From positions 1-64,000 of the forward strand of contig NZ_CP172312.1 in the NCBI RefSeq assembly GCF_047946665.1: a DNA stretch of 64,000 nucleotides. Reading direction: 5' to 3'. This document shows, piece after piece, positions 34,384 to 43,393 of the stretch (the first letter of the stretch is position 1; every line of letters starts with the position of its first letter). Below the pieces are notes generated by a model that was given only the letters and a program-made list of their open reading frames with translations, did no database searches and was not told the DNA's origin. The translations under genes were made by a program, and so were the position numbers. Source of the DNA: Allohahella sp002354735 (lineage in GTDB: Bacteria; Pseudomonadota; Gammaproteobacteria; Pseudomonadales; Oleiphilaceae).

Positions 34384-35073
34384 ATGACGACACTGATAAC
34401 CCGCTTCAACAGAACCCTGCTGGCCACCGGTCTCTCTGCAGGATTGCTCGTGACCGCAGGCTGTATGACCTACGATCCATATACGGGTGAGGAGAAGACT
34501 TCCAACGCGACCAAGGGTGCTGTGATCGGTGCTATTGGTGGCGCAGCCGTGGGCGCTGCAGCCAACAAGAAAGACCGCAAGAAAGGCGCGCTCATCGGTG
34601 CGGCTGCTGGTGGTGCCACAGGTGGCGGTATTGGCTACTACATGGATCGCCAGGAATCCGAACTGCGTCGCCAGCTCGAAGGCACCGGTGTGCGGGTAGA
34701 GCGAGTTGGTAACCTCATCACGTTGGTGATGCCCGGTAACATTACTTTTGACACCGATCGCGATGCCGTGAAGTCGTCTTTCTACGAGACACTGAAATCT
34801 GTTGCCATCGTACTCGAAGAGTTCGATGAAACGACCATACAGGTGGCAGGTCACACCGATTCCACAGGCGCTGCTGAGTACAACCAGAGCCTGAGTCAGC
34901 GCAGGGCCGACAGCGTCGGTTCCTACCTGGTCTCCCAGGGCGTGGCATCAGGTCGGGTGCAGACCAAGGGCTACGGCCAGCGTGATCCGATCGCCAGCAA
35001 CGACACATCGACCGGCCGCGCGGCAAACCGTCGTGTCGAACTGAAACTGGTTCCGACTGCTGACGCAGGCTAG
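34384..35073 (+). CDS. OmpA-family lipoprotein (YiaD-like)
   Basis: A 229-residue protein with a lipoprotein signal ending VTAGC (Cys27). Residues ~43-90 contain glycine-zipper segments (GAVIGAIGGAAVGAAA, GALIGAAAGGATGGGIG), and residues ~115-225 form an OmpA C-like peptidoglycan-binding domain with AGHTDSTG, SLSQRRADSV and GRAANRRVEL. It probably anchors the outer membrane to the cell wall, as YiaD-type proteins do. A GGAAAA run lies before the ATG. It converges with fetB over a short inverted repeat. Confidence 0.92.
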   Translation: MTTLITRFNRTLLATGLSAGLLVTAGCMTYDPYTGEEKTSNATKGAVIGAIGGAAVGAAANKKDRKKGALIGAAAGGATGGGIGYYMDRQESELRRQLEGTGVRVERVGNLITLVMPGNITFDTDRDAVKSSFYETLKSVAIVLEEFDETTIQVAGHTDSTGAAEYNQSLSQRRADSVGSYLVSQGVASGRVQTKGYGQRDPIASNDTSTGRAANRRVELKLVPTADAG

Positions 35074-35096
35074 TCGGCCGGAGGTCATGCTCGGTC

Positions 35097-35113
35097 GACT
35101 GGCTAAGCCAGTC
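35097..35113. terminator. Hairpin between convergent ompA-like and fetB genes
   Basis: Arms GACTGGC and GCCAGTC with a 3-nt TAA loop, extendable outward with mismatches, overlap the fetB stop codon. No T tract follows in either direction, so termination is only plausible. Confidence 0.4.
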
Positions 35114-35894
35114 TGTCGAGCCTGAGCCGATCACGCTCATCGAACAGACGCCAGACCGTCAGTCTGGTGGCCAGCCAGGCGCCCATCGCGGCGCCTGCCA
35201 CAATTAATAGAAAAATCAGTATCTGATACCGCACCGCGGTTTCCGGACCGGCGCCTGCCAGTATCTGGCCTGTCATCATGCCCGGTAGGCTCACAATCCC
35301 CGCTGCAGCCATACCGTTGATCGAAGGCATCATGCCGCTATGCATGGCCTGCCTCACTAGCGGGGCAATTGCCGCTTTTCTGCTTGCCCCCAGCATCAGT
35401 TGGGCCTCTATGGCCGTTCGCGAAAGCCGCGCAGAATCCACCAGTCTATCCATGCTTAGTGAGACACTATTCAAGGTATTGCCGAGAATCATGCCTAGCA
35501 GTGGTATGGCGTATTGCGGGGTATACCAGGGGGCCGGTTGGACCAGTGCCAGCAAGGCCAGCAGAATGAGCAGTGTAGAGGTGCTCGTCATGGCGAATAT
35601 GCTGATCGATAGCGTCCAGCCCTGCGCGAGCTTCGTCTGCTGGCGGGCGGCTACTTCTCGGCCAGCAAGCAGCATCATGACAACGCTGATGAGCACCGTC
35701 GACCACAGCGAGGCATGCTCAAAAACCGTCTTCAATACAATGGCAATGAGGCTGAGCTGCAGGATGAGCCTGACCATGCCGATCACAAGGCCTTTGGCGA
35801 GATCTGGCGAGTGACGAAGATTCAACAAAGCCAGCGCCAGTACCAGTGCCGAACAGATGGCAAGATCAGTCGTACTGATCGCTTCGAGTCTCAT
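35103..35894 (-). CDS. fetB: Iron-export ABC permease FetB (YbbM-like)
   Basis: A 263-residue permease (E. coli FetB is 259) with about seven helices. Family segments include VVMMLLAGREVAARQ, GNTLNSVSLSMDRL and ASRKAAIAPLVRQAMHSGMMPSINGMAAAGIVSLPGMMTGQILAG in pieces. The start at 35894 forms ATGA with the fetA stop, the usual coupling; an in-frame ATG at 35936 is less likely. With FetA it is thought to pump iron out and raise oxidative stress resistance in E. coli. The gene order DUF2878-fetA-fetB is compact. Confidence 0.9.
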   Translation of the reverse strand: MRLEAISTTDLAICSALVLALALLNLRHSPDLAKGLVIGMVRLILQLSLIAIVLKTVFEHASLWSTVLISVVMMLLAGREVAARQQTKLAQGWTLSISIFAMTSTSTLLILLALLALVQPAPWYTPQYAIPLLGMILGNTLNSVSLSMDRLVDSARLSRTAIEAQLMLGASRKAAIAPLVRQAMHSGMMPSINGMAAAGIVSLPGMMTGQILAGAGPETAVRYQILIFLLIVAGAAMGAWLATRLTVWRLFDERDRLRLDRLA

Positions 35895-36553
35895 GATGTC
35901 GAAGTCCTCATTTCGCCGCTGGACCCAATTTCCCAATGTTGAGTAAAGCCGAGGGCAGTCGGGGGTTCTGCGTGAGATACGAACAGCAGGGCACGGTCGT
36001 TCAGGCCATCGTGTGCCAGGAAGTCAACCAGCAGATCGATCACCTGAGCGGCCGAGTCGGCATCGAGATTGGCGGTGGGTTCGTCCAGCAGCACTACATC
36101 GGGTTCGAGGGCGAGCGCGCGAATGAGCGCGAGACGCTGCTTTTGACCGCTGGAGAGACGCTCGACCGGCCAGCTCAGTACATCATCCGGTAGGCCCACC
36201 CGACGCGATCTCGCTTTGACCTGATGCATGAGCGTCGCAGCATCCGCACTGGCGTGCGCAGGAATATGGTCGACAACCTTGAGCGCCCACCACATGCTTT
36301 CTGCCGGTATGTAGACGACTCTTCGGCGCCAGGCTTCTGGTCGGAAACTGCTGGCTCGCTGGCCCTGCAGTGTGCAGTAGCCAGCGTGGGGGTCAAGATC
36401 TGCGATTGCCCTGAGCAGACGGGTCTTGCCGATACCGGATGGGCCTGTGATGAGCACTCTGTCGTTGGTACTGACCTGAGCCGATATCGGCTGCAGTGGT
36501 GCAGTGGATAACTGATGCAGCGTAAGCAGGTCCGGCTGCACAGCAGTGCTCAC
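35891..36553 (-). CDS. fetA: Iron-export ABC ATPase FetA (YbbL-like)
   Basis: A 220-residue ATPase: Walker A GPSGIGKT, signature LSSGQKQR, Walker B VVLLDEPT and the His-switch FVSHAE. The short length and AHA-rich linker match FetA/YbbL. It starts with GTG, overlapping the DUF2878 gene stop (GTGA), and its stop overlaps fetB. The three genes therefore form a coupled unit. Confidence 0.9.
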   Translation of the reverse strand: MSTAVQPDLLTLHQLSTAPLQPISAQVSTNDRVLITGPSGIGKTRLLRAIADLDPHAGYCTLQGQRASSFRPEAWRRRVVYIPAESMWWALKVVDHIPAHASADAATLMHQVKARSRRVGLPDDVLSWPVERLSSGQKQRLALIRALALEPDVVLLDEPTANLDADSAAQVIDLLVDFLAHDGLNDRALLFVSHAEPPTALGFTQHWEIGSSGEMRTSTS

Positions 36554-37167
36554 TGAGGGGGTGGGGCGGGTTTGTCAGAATCTACAGCCACTGACGCCCG
36601 GCTTTTGTCCTGGCTCATGCCACTGTCGCCCTGGGCTCGTCGCTTGAGAACATCGGTGAACCAGGCAAAGGCCGGAGTGATAAAGGCCCACGGCAAGGCG
36701 TAGCTGACGGCGGCTGGCCACCAGCCTGAGGGCATGGTGAGCGCGCCGATTCGCTCAGCGGCCGTGATCGATAGCACGCTGCCGACGGCACCGAGCACAG
36801 CGGCAAGGCCATAGCGGCCACGCAACCAGTACAGGCAGTGGTTAAAGCTCATGGCAAAGCCGACCCACAGGCAGACGATCCAGACCGGCGGATAAATGTA
36901 CGGGGGTTGTAGCGCGTAGAGCAGCAGGTCTGCGCCCATCCAGATGGGTTCGAAAGTGAACGCGACCAGTAGGCCGACAAAGGCCATGCGAAGGTCCTGC
37001 GCCAGCGAACCGCCGAAGGCCTTACTCCAGATGAACATCGCAATCAGCACGGCAACTGCCCAGGCGTTGCTGCCGTAGTAGGCACCTACGATAGCAGCTG
37101 GCCAGAGCAGTTCAAACAGGCCTGCATTGCCCCAGAACCTGAATTTCTGTTGTTTCTCGGGACTCAG
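36550..37167 (-). CDS. DUF2878 family membrane protein, possible CTG start
   Basis: A membrane protein with about six helices, of the DUF2878 type (PIWMGADLLLYALQPPY and FAMSFNHCLYWL). The conserved first helix KFRFWGNAGLFELLWPAAIVG is in frame well upstream of the first usual start codon (GTG at 37050), but no ATG, GTG or TTG exists between it and the serA stop. A CTG at 37167 with AGGAGG just before it would give 205 residues and restore the normal N-terminus. The CTG start is inferred; use of 37050 would cut the first helix. It is the first gene of the fetA-fetB unit, downstream of serA on the same strand. Confidence 0.75.
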   Translation of the reverse strand: MSPEKQQKFRFWGNAGLFELLWPAAIVGAYYGSNAWAVAVLIAMFIWSKAFGGSLAQDLRMAFVGLLVAFTFEPIWMGADLLLYALQPPYIYPPVWIVCLWVGFAMSFNHCLYWLRGRYGLAAVLGAVGSVLSITAAERIGALTMPSGWWPAAVSYALPWAFITPAFAWFTDVLKRRAQGDSGMSQDKSRASVAVDSDKPAPPPQ

Positions 37168-37205
37168 AAGACCTCCTGGACTGATGGCTGTCAGATGCGG
37201 TTCGT

Positions 37206-38435
37206 CTAGAACAGCACCCGGCTCTTGATCGTGCCCTTGACCGACTTCAGCTTCTGCATCGCGAGGTCGGAGTAGGCCTTGTCGACATCAATGACTACGT
37301 AGCCAAGTCGCTCGTTGGTCTGCAGGTACTGCGCACAGATGTTGATATCGTTTTCGGAGAACACCGCGTTGATCTCGGACATGACGCCCGGCACGTTGTG
37401 GTGAATATGCAGCAGCCTGTGATTGTTCGGATGCGCAGGCAGTGAAACCTCGGGGAAATTGACCGAGGTGACGGTCATGCCGGTATCGCTGTAACGGGCA
37501 AGCTTCTCACCAACTTCGCGGCCGATGTTTTCCTGCGCTTCCATGGTGCTGCCGCCGACGTGCGGGGTCAGTATCACGTTGTCGAACTCACGCAGTGGCG
37601 ATACGAACTCGTCGTCATTGCCACGTGGTTCGACTGGGAACACGTCGATCGCGGCGCCCAGAAGCTTGCCGCTACGCAGCACGTCAGCCAGCGCATCGAT
37701 GTCTACAACTGTGCCACGCGAGGCGTTGATGAAGATGCTCTTGTCTTTCATCTGCGCGAACTGCTCCGCGGCAAACATGTTCTTGGTGGCCGCTGTTTCC
37801 GGCACATGCAGGGTGACGATGTCGCTGGTCGCCAGTAAATCTTCGAGCGACTCGACCTGGGTCGCGTTACCCAGTGACAGCTTGGTCACGATATCGTGAT
37901 AGATCACTCGCATGCCCAGGTTCTCGGCCAGTATGCTGAGCTGGGTGCCGATCGAGCCGTAGCCGACGATGCCCATGGTCTTACCACGGATTTCGTAGCT
38001 ATCCTTCGCTGTTTTCAGCCAGCCACCGCGATGGCAGGAGGCATTCTTCTCCGGCACGCCCCTGAGCAGCAGGATCGCTTCGGCCAGAACCAGTTCGGCC
38101 ACGCTGCGCGTATTGGAGTAGGGTGCATTGAAGACTGCAATCCCGCGTTCCATTGCCGCCATCAGGTCTACCTGATTGGTACCGATGCAGAAGCAACCGA
38201 TGCCGATCAGCTTGCTTGCCACTTCCAGTACTTCTTCAGTCAACTGGGTGCGTGAGCGGATGCCGACAAAGTGTGCGTCAGCGATGGCGGCCTTCAGATC
38301 GTCGTCATTCAGTGCCTTGGCGTGATGCTCGATGTTGTCATAACCCGCAGCATGCAAGGTATCGATGGCCGACTGATGGATGCCTTCGAGCAGTAAGATT
38401 TTGATTTTGCTTTTATCAAGGGACGTGCGAGTCAT
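37206..38435 (-). CDS. serA: D-3-phosphoglycerate dehydrogenase
   Basis: A 409-residue enzyme of E. coli SerA type. The NAD site GIVGYGSIGTQLSILAE, the catalytic segments INASRGTVVD and LTPHVGGSTMEAQ, and a C-terminal ACT domain (residues ~335-409) with HNVPGVMSEINAVF for serine feedback are visible. SerA oxidises 3-phosphoglycerate as the first step of serine synthesis and also reduces 2-oxoglutarate to D-2-hydroxyglutarate. The divergent neighbour encodes the dehydrogenase that removes that by-product. Confidence 0.97.
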   Translation of the reverse strand: MTRTSLDKSKIKILLLEGIHQSAIDTLHAAGYDNIEHHAKALNDDDLKAAIADAHFVGIRSRTQLTEEVLEVASKLIGIGCFCIGTNQVDLMAAMERGIAVFNAPYSNTRSVAELVLAEAILLLRGVPEKNASCHRGGWLKTAKDSYEIRGKTMGIVGYGSIGTQLSILAENLGMRVIYHDIVTKLSLGNATQVESLEDLLATSDIVTLHVPETAATKNMFAAEQFAQMKDKSIFINASRGTVVDIDALADVLRSGKLLGAAIDVFPVEPRGNDDEFVSPLREFDNVILTPHVGGSTMEAQENIGREVGEKLARYSDTGMTVTSVNFPEVSLPAHPNNHRLLHIHHNVPGVMSEINAVFSENDINICAQYLQTNERLGYVVIDVDKAYSDLAMQKLKSVKGTIKSRVLF

Positions 38436-38515
38436 GGGTACAGATCCAAGCAGAAAAATAGCGGGCTATGGTAACATATATGCCCCGAATCTTTGGAAGC
38501 ATAAAGAGCCAAGCT

Positions 38516-39913
38516 ATGAGTAATGTTGTTATCGAGTGGCTCACAAGCCAGTTTGGTGAGCGCGTACTGACCGATCAGGACTCCCTCGAACACTACGGCA
38601 AAGACTGGACCAAGAAATTCATTCCTGCGCCAACCGCCATCGTATTTCCGAAAACTACCGAGGAAGTTCAGGCACTTGTGCGCTACGCCAACGAGCAGAA
38701 GCTTGCACTTGTACCTTCTGGCGGCCGGACTGGCCTCAGTGGCGGCGCTGTGGCTGCCAATGGTGAAATCGTCGTCGCCTTCGACAAAATGAATGCGATT
38801 GTGGATTTCGATGCCGGTGACCGACTGGTGCAGTGCCAGGCTGGCGTCATTACCGAGCAGCTCCAGCGCTTCGCCGAAGAGAACGATCTGTATTATCCAG
38901 TTGATTTCGCGTCTGCCGGCAGCAGTCAGATCGGCGGCAATCTCTCAACCAACGCTGGTGGCATCAAGGTCATACGCTGGGGCATGAGCCGGGACTGGGT
39001 GGCCGGACTGACCGTGGTGACAGGCAAGGGCGACATTCTCGAACTCAATCGTGGTCTGGTTAAAAACAATACCGGTTATGACCTGAGCCAGCTGTTCATA
39101 GCGGGTGAGGGCACGCTCGGCTTTATCACCGAAGCGACCATGCGGCTGACCCGTAAGCCGAAAAATCTTCAAGTCATGGTACTGGGGCTCAGCCACTTCG
39201 ACAATGTCATGGATGTGCTCAAGACCTTCAGCAAGACTATCGAAATCACCGCCTTCGAGTTTTTTTCGCATCAGGCCATGAGCCATGTGCTGGCCCACGG
39301 CGGCGTCGCGGCACCTTTCGCTGAAGACGCGCCGTACTACGCCTTGCTCGAATACGAAGTGGCTAGCGAGGCGGTCGAAGAGGAGGCCATGGCGCAGTTC
39401 GAACACGCTGTCGAAGCAGGCTGGGTGGTTGATGGTGTGGTCAGCCAGAGCGAGGCGCAGGCCGCGAGCCTGTGGCGACTGCGTGAAGGTATCTCCGAAA
39501 GCATTGCGCCACATACGCCGTACAAGAACGATATTGCGGTCAGGCCCAGCAAGGTGCCAGAGTTCCTGCGACGTATCGACGAGGTGGTGAGCGCTGAGTA
39601 TCCGGACTTCGAGATTATCTGGTTCGGCCACATTGGCGATGGCAATCTGCACCTGAACATTCTCAAGCCAGCCGATCTGGACAAGGCAACCTTCTTCAGC
39701 CGCTGTGAGCGCGTCAATACCATGGTGTTCGATATCGTGAAGGACTGCGGGGGTACGATTTCCGCGGAGCACGGGGTGGGGCTGCTGAAACAGCCTTATC
39801 TGCCGTACTCTCGAAGTGCAGAGGAAATTGCCTACATGCATGCCATCAAGGCGGCCTTCGATCCAAATAACGTCATGAATCCAGGGAAACTTCTGGCTGC
39901 TGGAGCGTCCTGA
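38516..39913 (+). CDS. FAD-binding D-2-hydroxyglutarate dehydrogenase
   Basis: A 465-residue flavoprotein of the PCMH/VAO type. The FAD-binding segment SGGRTGLSGGAVAANGEIVV is near residue 70 and the C-terminal FAD-linked oxidase cap has HIGDGNLHLNIL and EHGVGLLKQPYL. In Pseudomonas a D2HGDH of this type lies beside serA and re-oxidises D-2-hydroxyglutarate to drive phosphoglycerate oxidation; sequence and place both fit. The start at 38516 (MSNVVIEWL) is preferred over 38468. Its stop overlaps the FAH gene start (TGATG). Lactate or glycolate oxidase activity is a less likely alternative. Confidence 0.88.
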   Translation: MSNVVIEWLTSQFGERVLTDQDSLEHYGKDWTKKFIPAPTAIVFPKTTEEVQALVRYANEQKLALVPSGGRTGLSGGAVAANGEIVVAFDKMNAIVDFDAGDRLVQCQAGVITEQLQRFAEENDLYYPVDFASAGSSQIGGNLSTNAGGIKVIRWGMSRDWVAGLTVVTGKGDILELNRGLVKNNTGYDLSQLFIAGEGTLGFITEATMRLTRKPKNLQVMVLGLSHFDNVMDVLKTFSKTIEITAFEFFSHQAMSHVLAHGGVAAPFAEDAPYYALLEYEVASEAVEEEAMAQFEHAVEAGWVVDGVVSQSEAQAASLWRLREGISESIAPHTPYKNDIAVRPSKVPEFLRRIDEVVSAEYPDFEIIWFGHIGDGNLHLNILKPADLDKATFFSRCERVNTMVFDIVKDCGGTISAEHGVGLLKQPYLPYSRSAEEIAYMHAIKAAFDPNNVMNPGKLLAAGAS

Positions 39914-40692
39914 TGTCGCAGCGCACTCACGAGGACGTTTTCACGGTTGACGGCGAAGCCTCGCCCTTGCAGACGGGCAAGATTGTCTGCGTGGGCCGCA
40001 ATTACGCGGCCCACGCCGCCGAACTGAACAACCCTGTACCGGAAGAGCCGATTCTGTTCATCAAGCCGGCCAGTTCGCTGGTGCTGCCTGCTGCCGATGG
40101 GCTGACGAACTGTCCGCTTCATGATGCGGGGAGTCAGCACGATGAATCACTGCATTATGAAACGGAGATTGCGCTGCTCATAGGTAGTCGGATCGGTCCG
40201 GATCTGGCGGGCGATCATGATCGGCTCGCCTCGTGCGTGGCCGGCATCGGCCTTGCGCTTGATCTCACCAAGCGTGAGCTGCAGTCGGTTCTGAAGAAAC
40301 AGGGGCACCCGTGGGAGCTGGCGAAAGCCTTCGATGGTAGCTGTCCGGTTGGCGGCTTCGTTTCACCGGCGAGTTTCCTTGGGCAGACTTCGCTGCAGCC
40401 TGACCGACTATGGACAGCGCTGGGCTTCGATATGCGCTTCAACGGTGAGCTACGTCAACAGGGCCGTGCCGGTCAGATGCTGACCGGGTGTATCGAATTG
40501 CTCAGTCACATCAGCCGCCACTTCACCTTGCACCCTGGCGATGTGGTCCTGACCGGGACGCCGGCGGGTGTGGGCGCGTTGACACCTGGTGCAGTGCTTG
40601 AGGTTACACTCGGTTTTTCCGATGATGATGCCGAGGCGAGCGCCTTAATCAATGGCGTGCTGAATCATACCTTCCGTTTTGCCGGCGCCTGA
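39913..40692 (+). CDS. Fumarylacetoacetate hydrolase family protein (YcgM/acylpyruvase type)
   Basis: A 259-residue FAH-fold protein. Metal-binding HYETEIALLIG (Glu residues) and GLALDLTKRELQ (Asp) are visible, and DVVLTGTPAGVGAL forms part of the active site. The closest functional type is acylpyruvate hydrolase or oxaloacetate decarboxylase (FAHD1-like), acting on 3-ketoacids. It overlaps the D2HGDH stop by 1 bp, implying shared expression and possibly a shared clean-up role in 2-oxoacid metabolism (inference). Confidence 0.88.
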   Translation: MSQRTHEDVFTVDGEASPLQTGKIVCVGRNYAAHAAELNNPVPEEPILFIKPASSLVLPAADGLTNCPLHDAGSQHDESLHYETEIALLIGSRIGPDLAGDHDRLASCVAGIGLALDLTKRELQSVLKKQGHPWELAKAFDGSCPVGGFVSPASFLGQTSLQPDRLWTALGFDMRFNGELRQQGRAGQMLTGCIELLSHISRHFTLHPGDVVLTGTPAGVGALTPGAVLEVTLGFSDDDAEASALINGVLNHTFRFAGA

Positions 40693-40720
40693 CACCGCTT
40701 ATCTAGTCCACGGCTGGCGC

Positions 40721-42409
40721 ATGAGTTCGCTGCTGCAGGCCGTGATGGTGGTGTTGATGCTGGCGCTCTTGACGGCGCAGCTCAGTCCGCCCTACATAGT
40801 CCAATGGCTGCCGCTCGACGCCCTGGTGTTGCTTGGGTTGATCATTCTGCTGCCAGCGGCGGCTGCTCGGCTATTGGCCCGTATCAGTGGCGTGCTTTTC
40901 CTGCTCATGTCGGTGATTGTGCTTTCGGCGCTGGCCATGGCTTACAGTTTGAACCGGCCCTTCAATCTGCTGCTGGATGCACCGCTGCTATTGGCGGGAT
41001 TCGATGTGCTGGCCGGCAGCATTGGCAGCGTCCTAGCCTGGCTGAGCTGCATAGCGGTCATCGTACTTATTGGCGTTATGGCCCACCTCGGTTCGACCAC
41101 GCTCATTCGGCTGAACCACACGGCATTGATCATCGATGATCGAAACAAGCTCGTTGGCATACGCTCGCTGCGATTCAGAACTGCTTGCGCGCTGTTAGTT
41201 GGCGCTACATCGTATGGCGTCTTCGGGTTTGTTCAACACGGTAGCCTGCCGAGATCGGCAGTGCTGGATCTCGCCCTGCATCAGATGGAGACTTATCGCC
41301 AATCAGTGCAGTCAACTGCCGAGCTGCGCCGTCAGCTACAGGACGCACCCGTGCCCGCAACGGCTATGAAACGATTGGAAGACCGGCATATTCTCCTCAC
41401 CTTTATCGAATCCTACGGCGTGTCGGCCGTGCTCGACGCGCCCTATAGCGCCGTGCTTGTACCCCGGCTCGAGGCTATCCAGGCCGAGCTAGCGCAGCGC
41501 GGTCTTCATATGGCGACGGGGCGGCTGCGCTCTCCGGTGCAGGGCGGCCAGTCCTGGCTCGCGCATGCGACTGTTCTGAGCGGGCTTTGGATCGGTGATC
41601 AATTTCGCTATGACGAACTGGTGCGCAGCGATGCCACCACGATGATCGACGATTTCTCGCTTACCGGGCATGACACATTAGCGGTGATGCCTGCCATCAC
41701 CGCTGCATGGCCTGATGGCACGCGCCTTGGCTATGACCACGTCGCCGATAGCGCCGGGCTCGATTACGCGGGGCCAACGCTCAATTGGGTCACGATGCCT
41801 GACCAGTACACCATGTCCTGGCTGCGTGAAACCCTGAAGGCATCGGCGGATCAGCCCGTCTTCGCCGAGGTGGCCCTGATCAGCAGTCATGCGCCATGGA
41901 CACCGGTCCTGCCAATACTTGAAGACTGGGATGCCATAGGGAACGGTGAGGGCTTCGAACGATTCCTTGCAGATGCCGAAGCACCGGAATCGCTTTGGCA
42001 GGACCCGCAGCGGGTGAGGACTCAATATGCCCGGGCGGTGGAGTATTCGCTCGGCGTAATCGGCAGCTATGCGGTGTCGTTTCTGGATGATTCGCTCTTG
42101 ATCGTGATGGGTGATCATCAGGCTGCCCCCATCATTACTGGCGATGGCGCCTCCCGAGATGTGCCTGTGCATGTCATCAGCCGTGACAGGACACTTGTCG
42201 AGGCATTCCTCGCCAGCAGCGGCTTCAGGGCAGGCATGGCGCTACCGCCAGCGTCGGCCAGTCTTCGGATGGACAAATTCAGGGGACTGATGCATCGTCT
42301 GTTTCAGCAGACTGCGCCTGTCGTGGCCGAAGTCAGTGCAGCAGAAGTGACGCCAGCGCTGATCCCGTACGACGAGGGGTCAGCCCATTATCCTGCAACA
42401 ACAAGGTAA
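40721..42409 (+). CDS. Membrane protein with sulfatase/alkaline-phosphatase-like domain
   Basis: About 562 residues. Five hydrophobic helices occupy residues ~5-140, followed by a periplasmic domain of the sulfatase or lipoteichoic-acid-synthase fold: FIESYGVSAV near the nucleophile position, EVALISSHAPWTPV in the middle and LIVMGDHQAAPII near the metal site. An open frame 42 nt upstream (40679) overlaps the FAH gene; ATG 40721 just before the first helix is preferred. Such proteins often transfer phosphoglycerol or phosphoethanolamine in the envelope; the actual substrate is unknown. Confidence 0.78.
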   Translation: MSSLLQAVMVVLMLALLTAQLSPPYIVQWLPLDALVLLGLIILLPAAAARLLARISGVLFLLMSVIVLSALAMAYSLNRPFNLLLDAPLLLAGFDVLAGSIGSVLAWLSCIAVIVLIGVMAHLGSTTLIRLNHTALIIDDRNKLVGIRSLRFRTACALLVGATSYGVFGFVQHGSLPRSAVLDLALHQMETYRQSVQSTAELRRQLQDAPVPATAMKRLEDRHILLTFIESYGVSAVLDAPYSAVLVPRLEAIQAELAQRGLHMATGRLRSPVQGGQSWLAHATVLSGLWIGDQFRYDELVRSDATTMIDDFSLTGHDTLAVMPAITAAWPDGTRLGYDHVADSAGLDYAGPTLNWVTMPDQYTMSWLRETLKASADQPVFAEVALISSHAPWTPVLPILEDWDAIGNGEGFERFLADAEAPESLWQDPQRVRTQYARAVEYSLGVIGSYAVSFLDDSLLIVMGDHQAAPIITGDGASRDVPVHVISRDRTLVEAFLASSGFRAGMALPPASASLRMDKFRGLMHRLFQQTAPVVAEVSAAEVTPALIPYDEGSAHYPATTR

Positions 42410-42418
42410 CAATCCATT

Positions 42419-43393
42419 ATGACCAGCTTCAATCTGGCAAGACTCCCGCGGCCCCGTCACTTGCTGATGGCGCTCGCGCTCACTACGTCATTCGCCGCTC
42501 AAGCGCTCGACCCTTCAGCGGAAGCATCCGAGCGATCAGGAGTCGCTGCTGAATCCGCTGTTACTGGTCTCTTCTGGAAGGTTGAGCCACCAGCAGACGC
42601 AAAGGAAAAGTACGCCCCTGGCTATCTGATCGGCACCGTGCACATCGCTGACGAAAGCTATTATCCCTTGGCTCAGCCCATCATGCAGGCTATCGATAAT
42701 ACCGACGTGCTGCTGGTCGAGCTGGACGATGCACAGGGGGACCAGGCAGAGAATATGAAACTGTTTACCTCGTTTGCGTCACTCCCCAAAGGGCAGACCA
42801 TTGACGATCTCTACAGCCCATCCACTGTCAAGAAACTCGAACAGGCGGTGGAAAGCGTTGGTGTACCTGCGGACAGTATTCGTAAACAGAAGCCGGTCTA
42901 TACCGTGGTGACGCTAAGTGTGATGCAGGCCATGCGGCAGGGGCTGTCTCCTGAGTACGGTATCGACCTCTACCTGAGCAGGCAGGCACGCAAGCGACCG
43001 TCGCTCAAGGTCAAGGGGCTTGAGACCTTCGAGGGGCAGATGAAACTGCTCGATAAGCTGCCTTCTGATGAGAAGGCGGTACTGGGCTATCTGGAAGAAT
43101 TTCAGCAGGCGCCAGAAATGTACCGTGACATGGGCGACGCCTGGAAGGCCGGTAACGGTGGAGCGCTCTATCAGGCAGCCATCGCAGAGCCAATGCGTGA
43201 GGCGCCTGAACTGAAGCCCTTCTACGAGATGCTGTTCTTCGAGCGCAATGAATCGATGACCACTGGCTTCAAACAGTGTCTGAGCGAAAATACGCGCTGC
43301 ATGCTGGCGGTGGGTGCCGGCCATATGGTGGGGCCGGGTGGTATAGCGGATCTGCTCAGGAAGCAGGGCTTCAGGGTCACTCAGGTAAAATAG
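42419..43393 (+). CDS. TraB/GumN family protein, exported
   Basis: A 324-residue protein with a signal peptide ending near AAQALD. The two TraB/GumN markers are visible: YLIGTVHIAD (the GTxH) near residue 77 and LAVGAGHMVGPGGI (the GAxH) near the C-terminus. Family members are thought to be metal-dependent, erythromycin-esterase-related hydrolases, but enzymatic roles in bacteria are poorly known. It lies 9 bp after the sulfatase-like gene, likely the same operon, and overlaps the convergent tmcA by 17 bp. Confidence 0.88.
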   Translation: MTSFNLARLPRPRHLLMALALTTSFAAQALDPSAEASERSGVAAESAVTGLFWKVEPPADAKEKYAPGYLIGTVHIADESYYPLAQPIMQAIDNTDVLLVELDDAQGDQAENMKLFTSFASLPKGQTIDDLYSPSTVKKLEQAVESVGVPADSIRKQKPVYTVVTLSVMQAMRQGLSPEYGIDLYLSRQARKRPSLKVKGLETFEGQMKLLDKLPSDEKAVLGYLEEFQQAPEMYRDMGDAWKAGNGGALYQAAIAEPMREAPELKPFYEMLFFERNESMTTGFKQCLSENTRCMLAVGAGHMVGPGGIADLLRKQGFRVTQVK

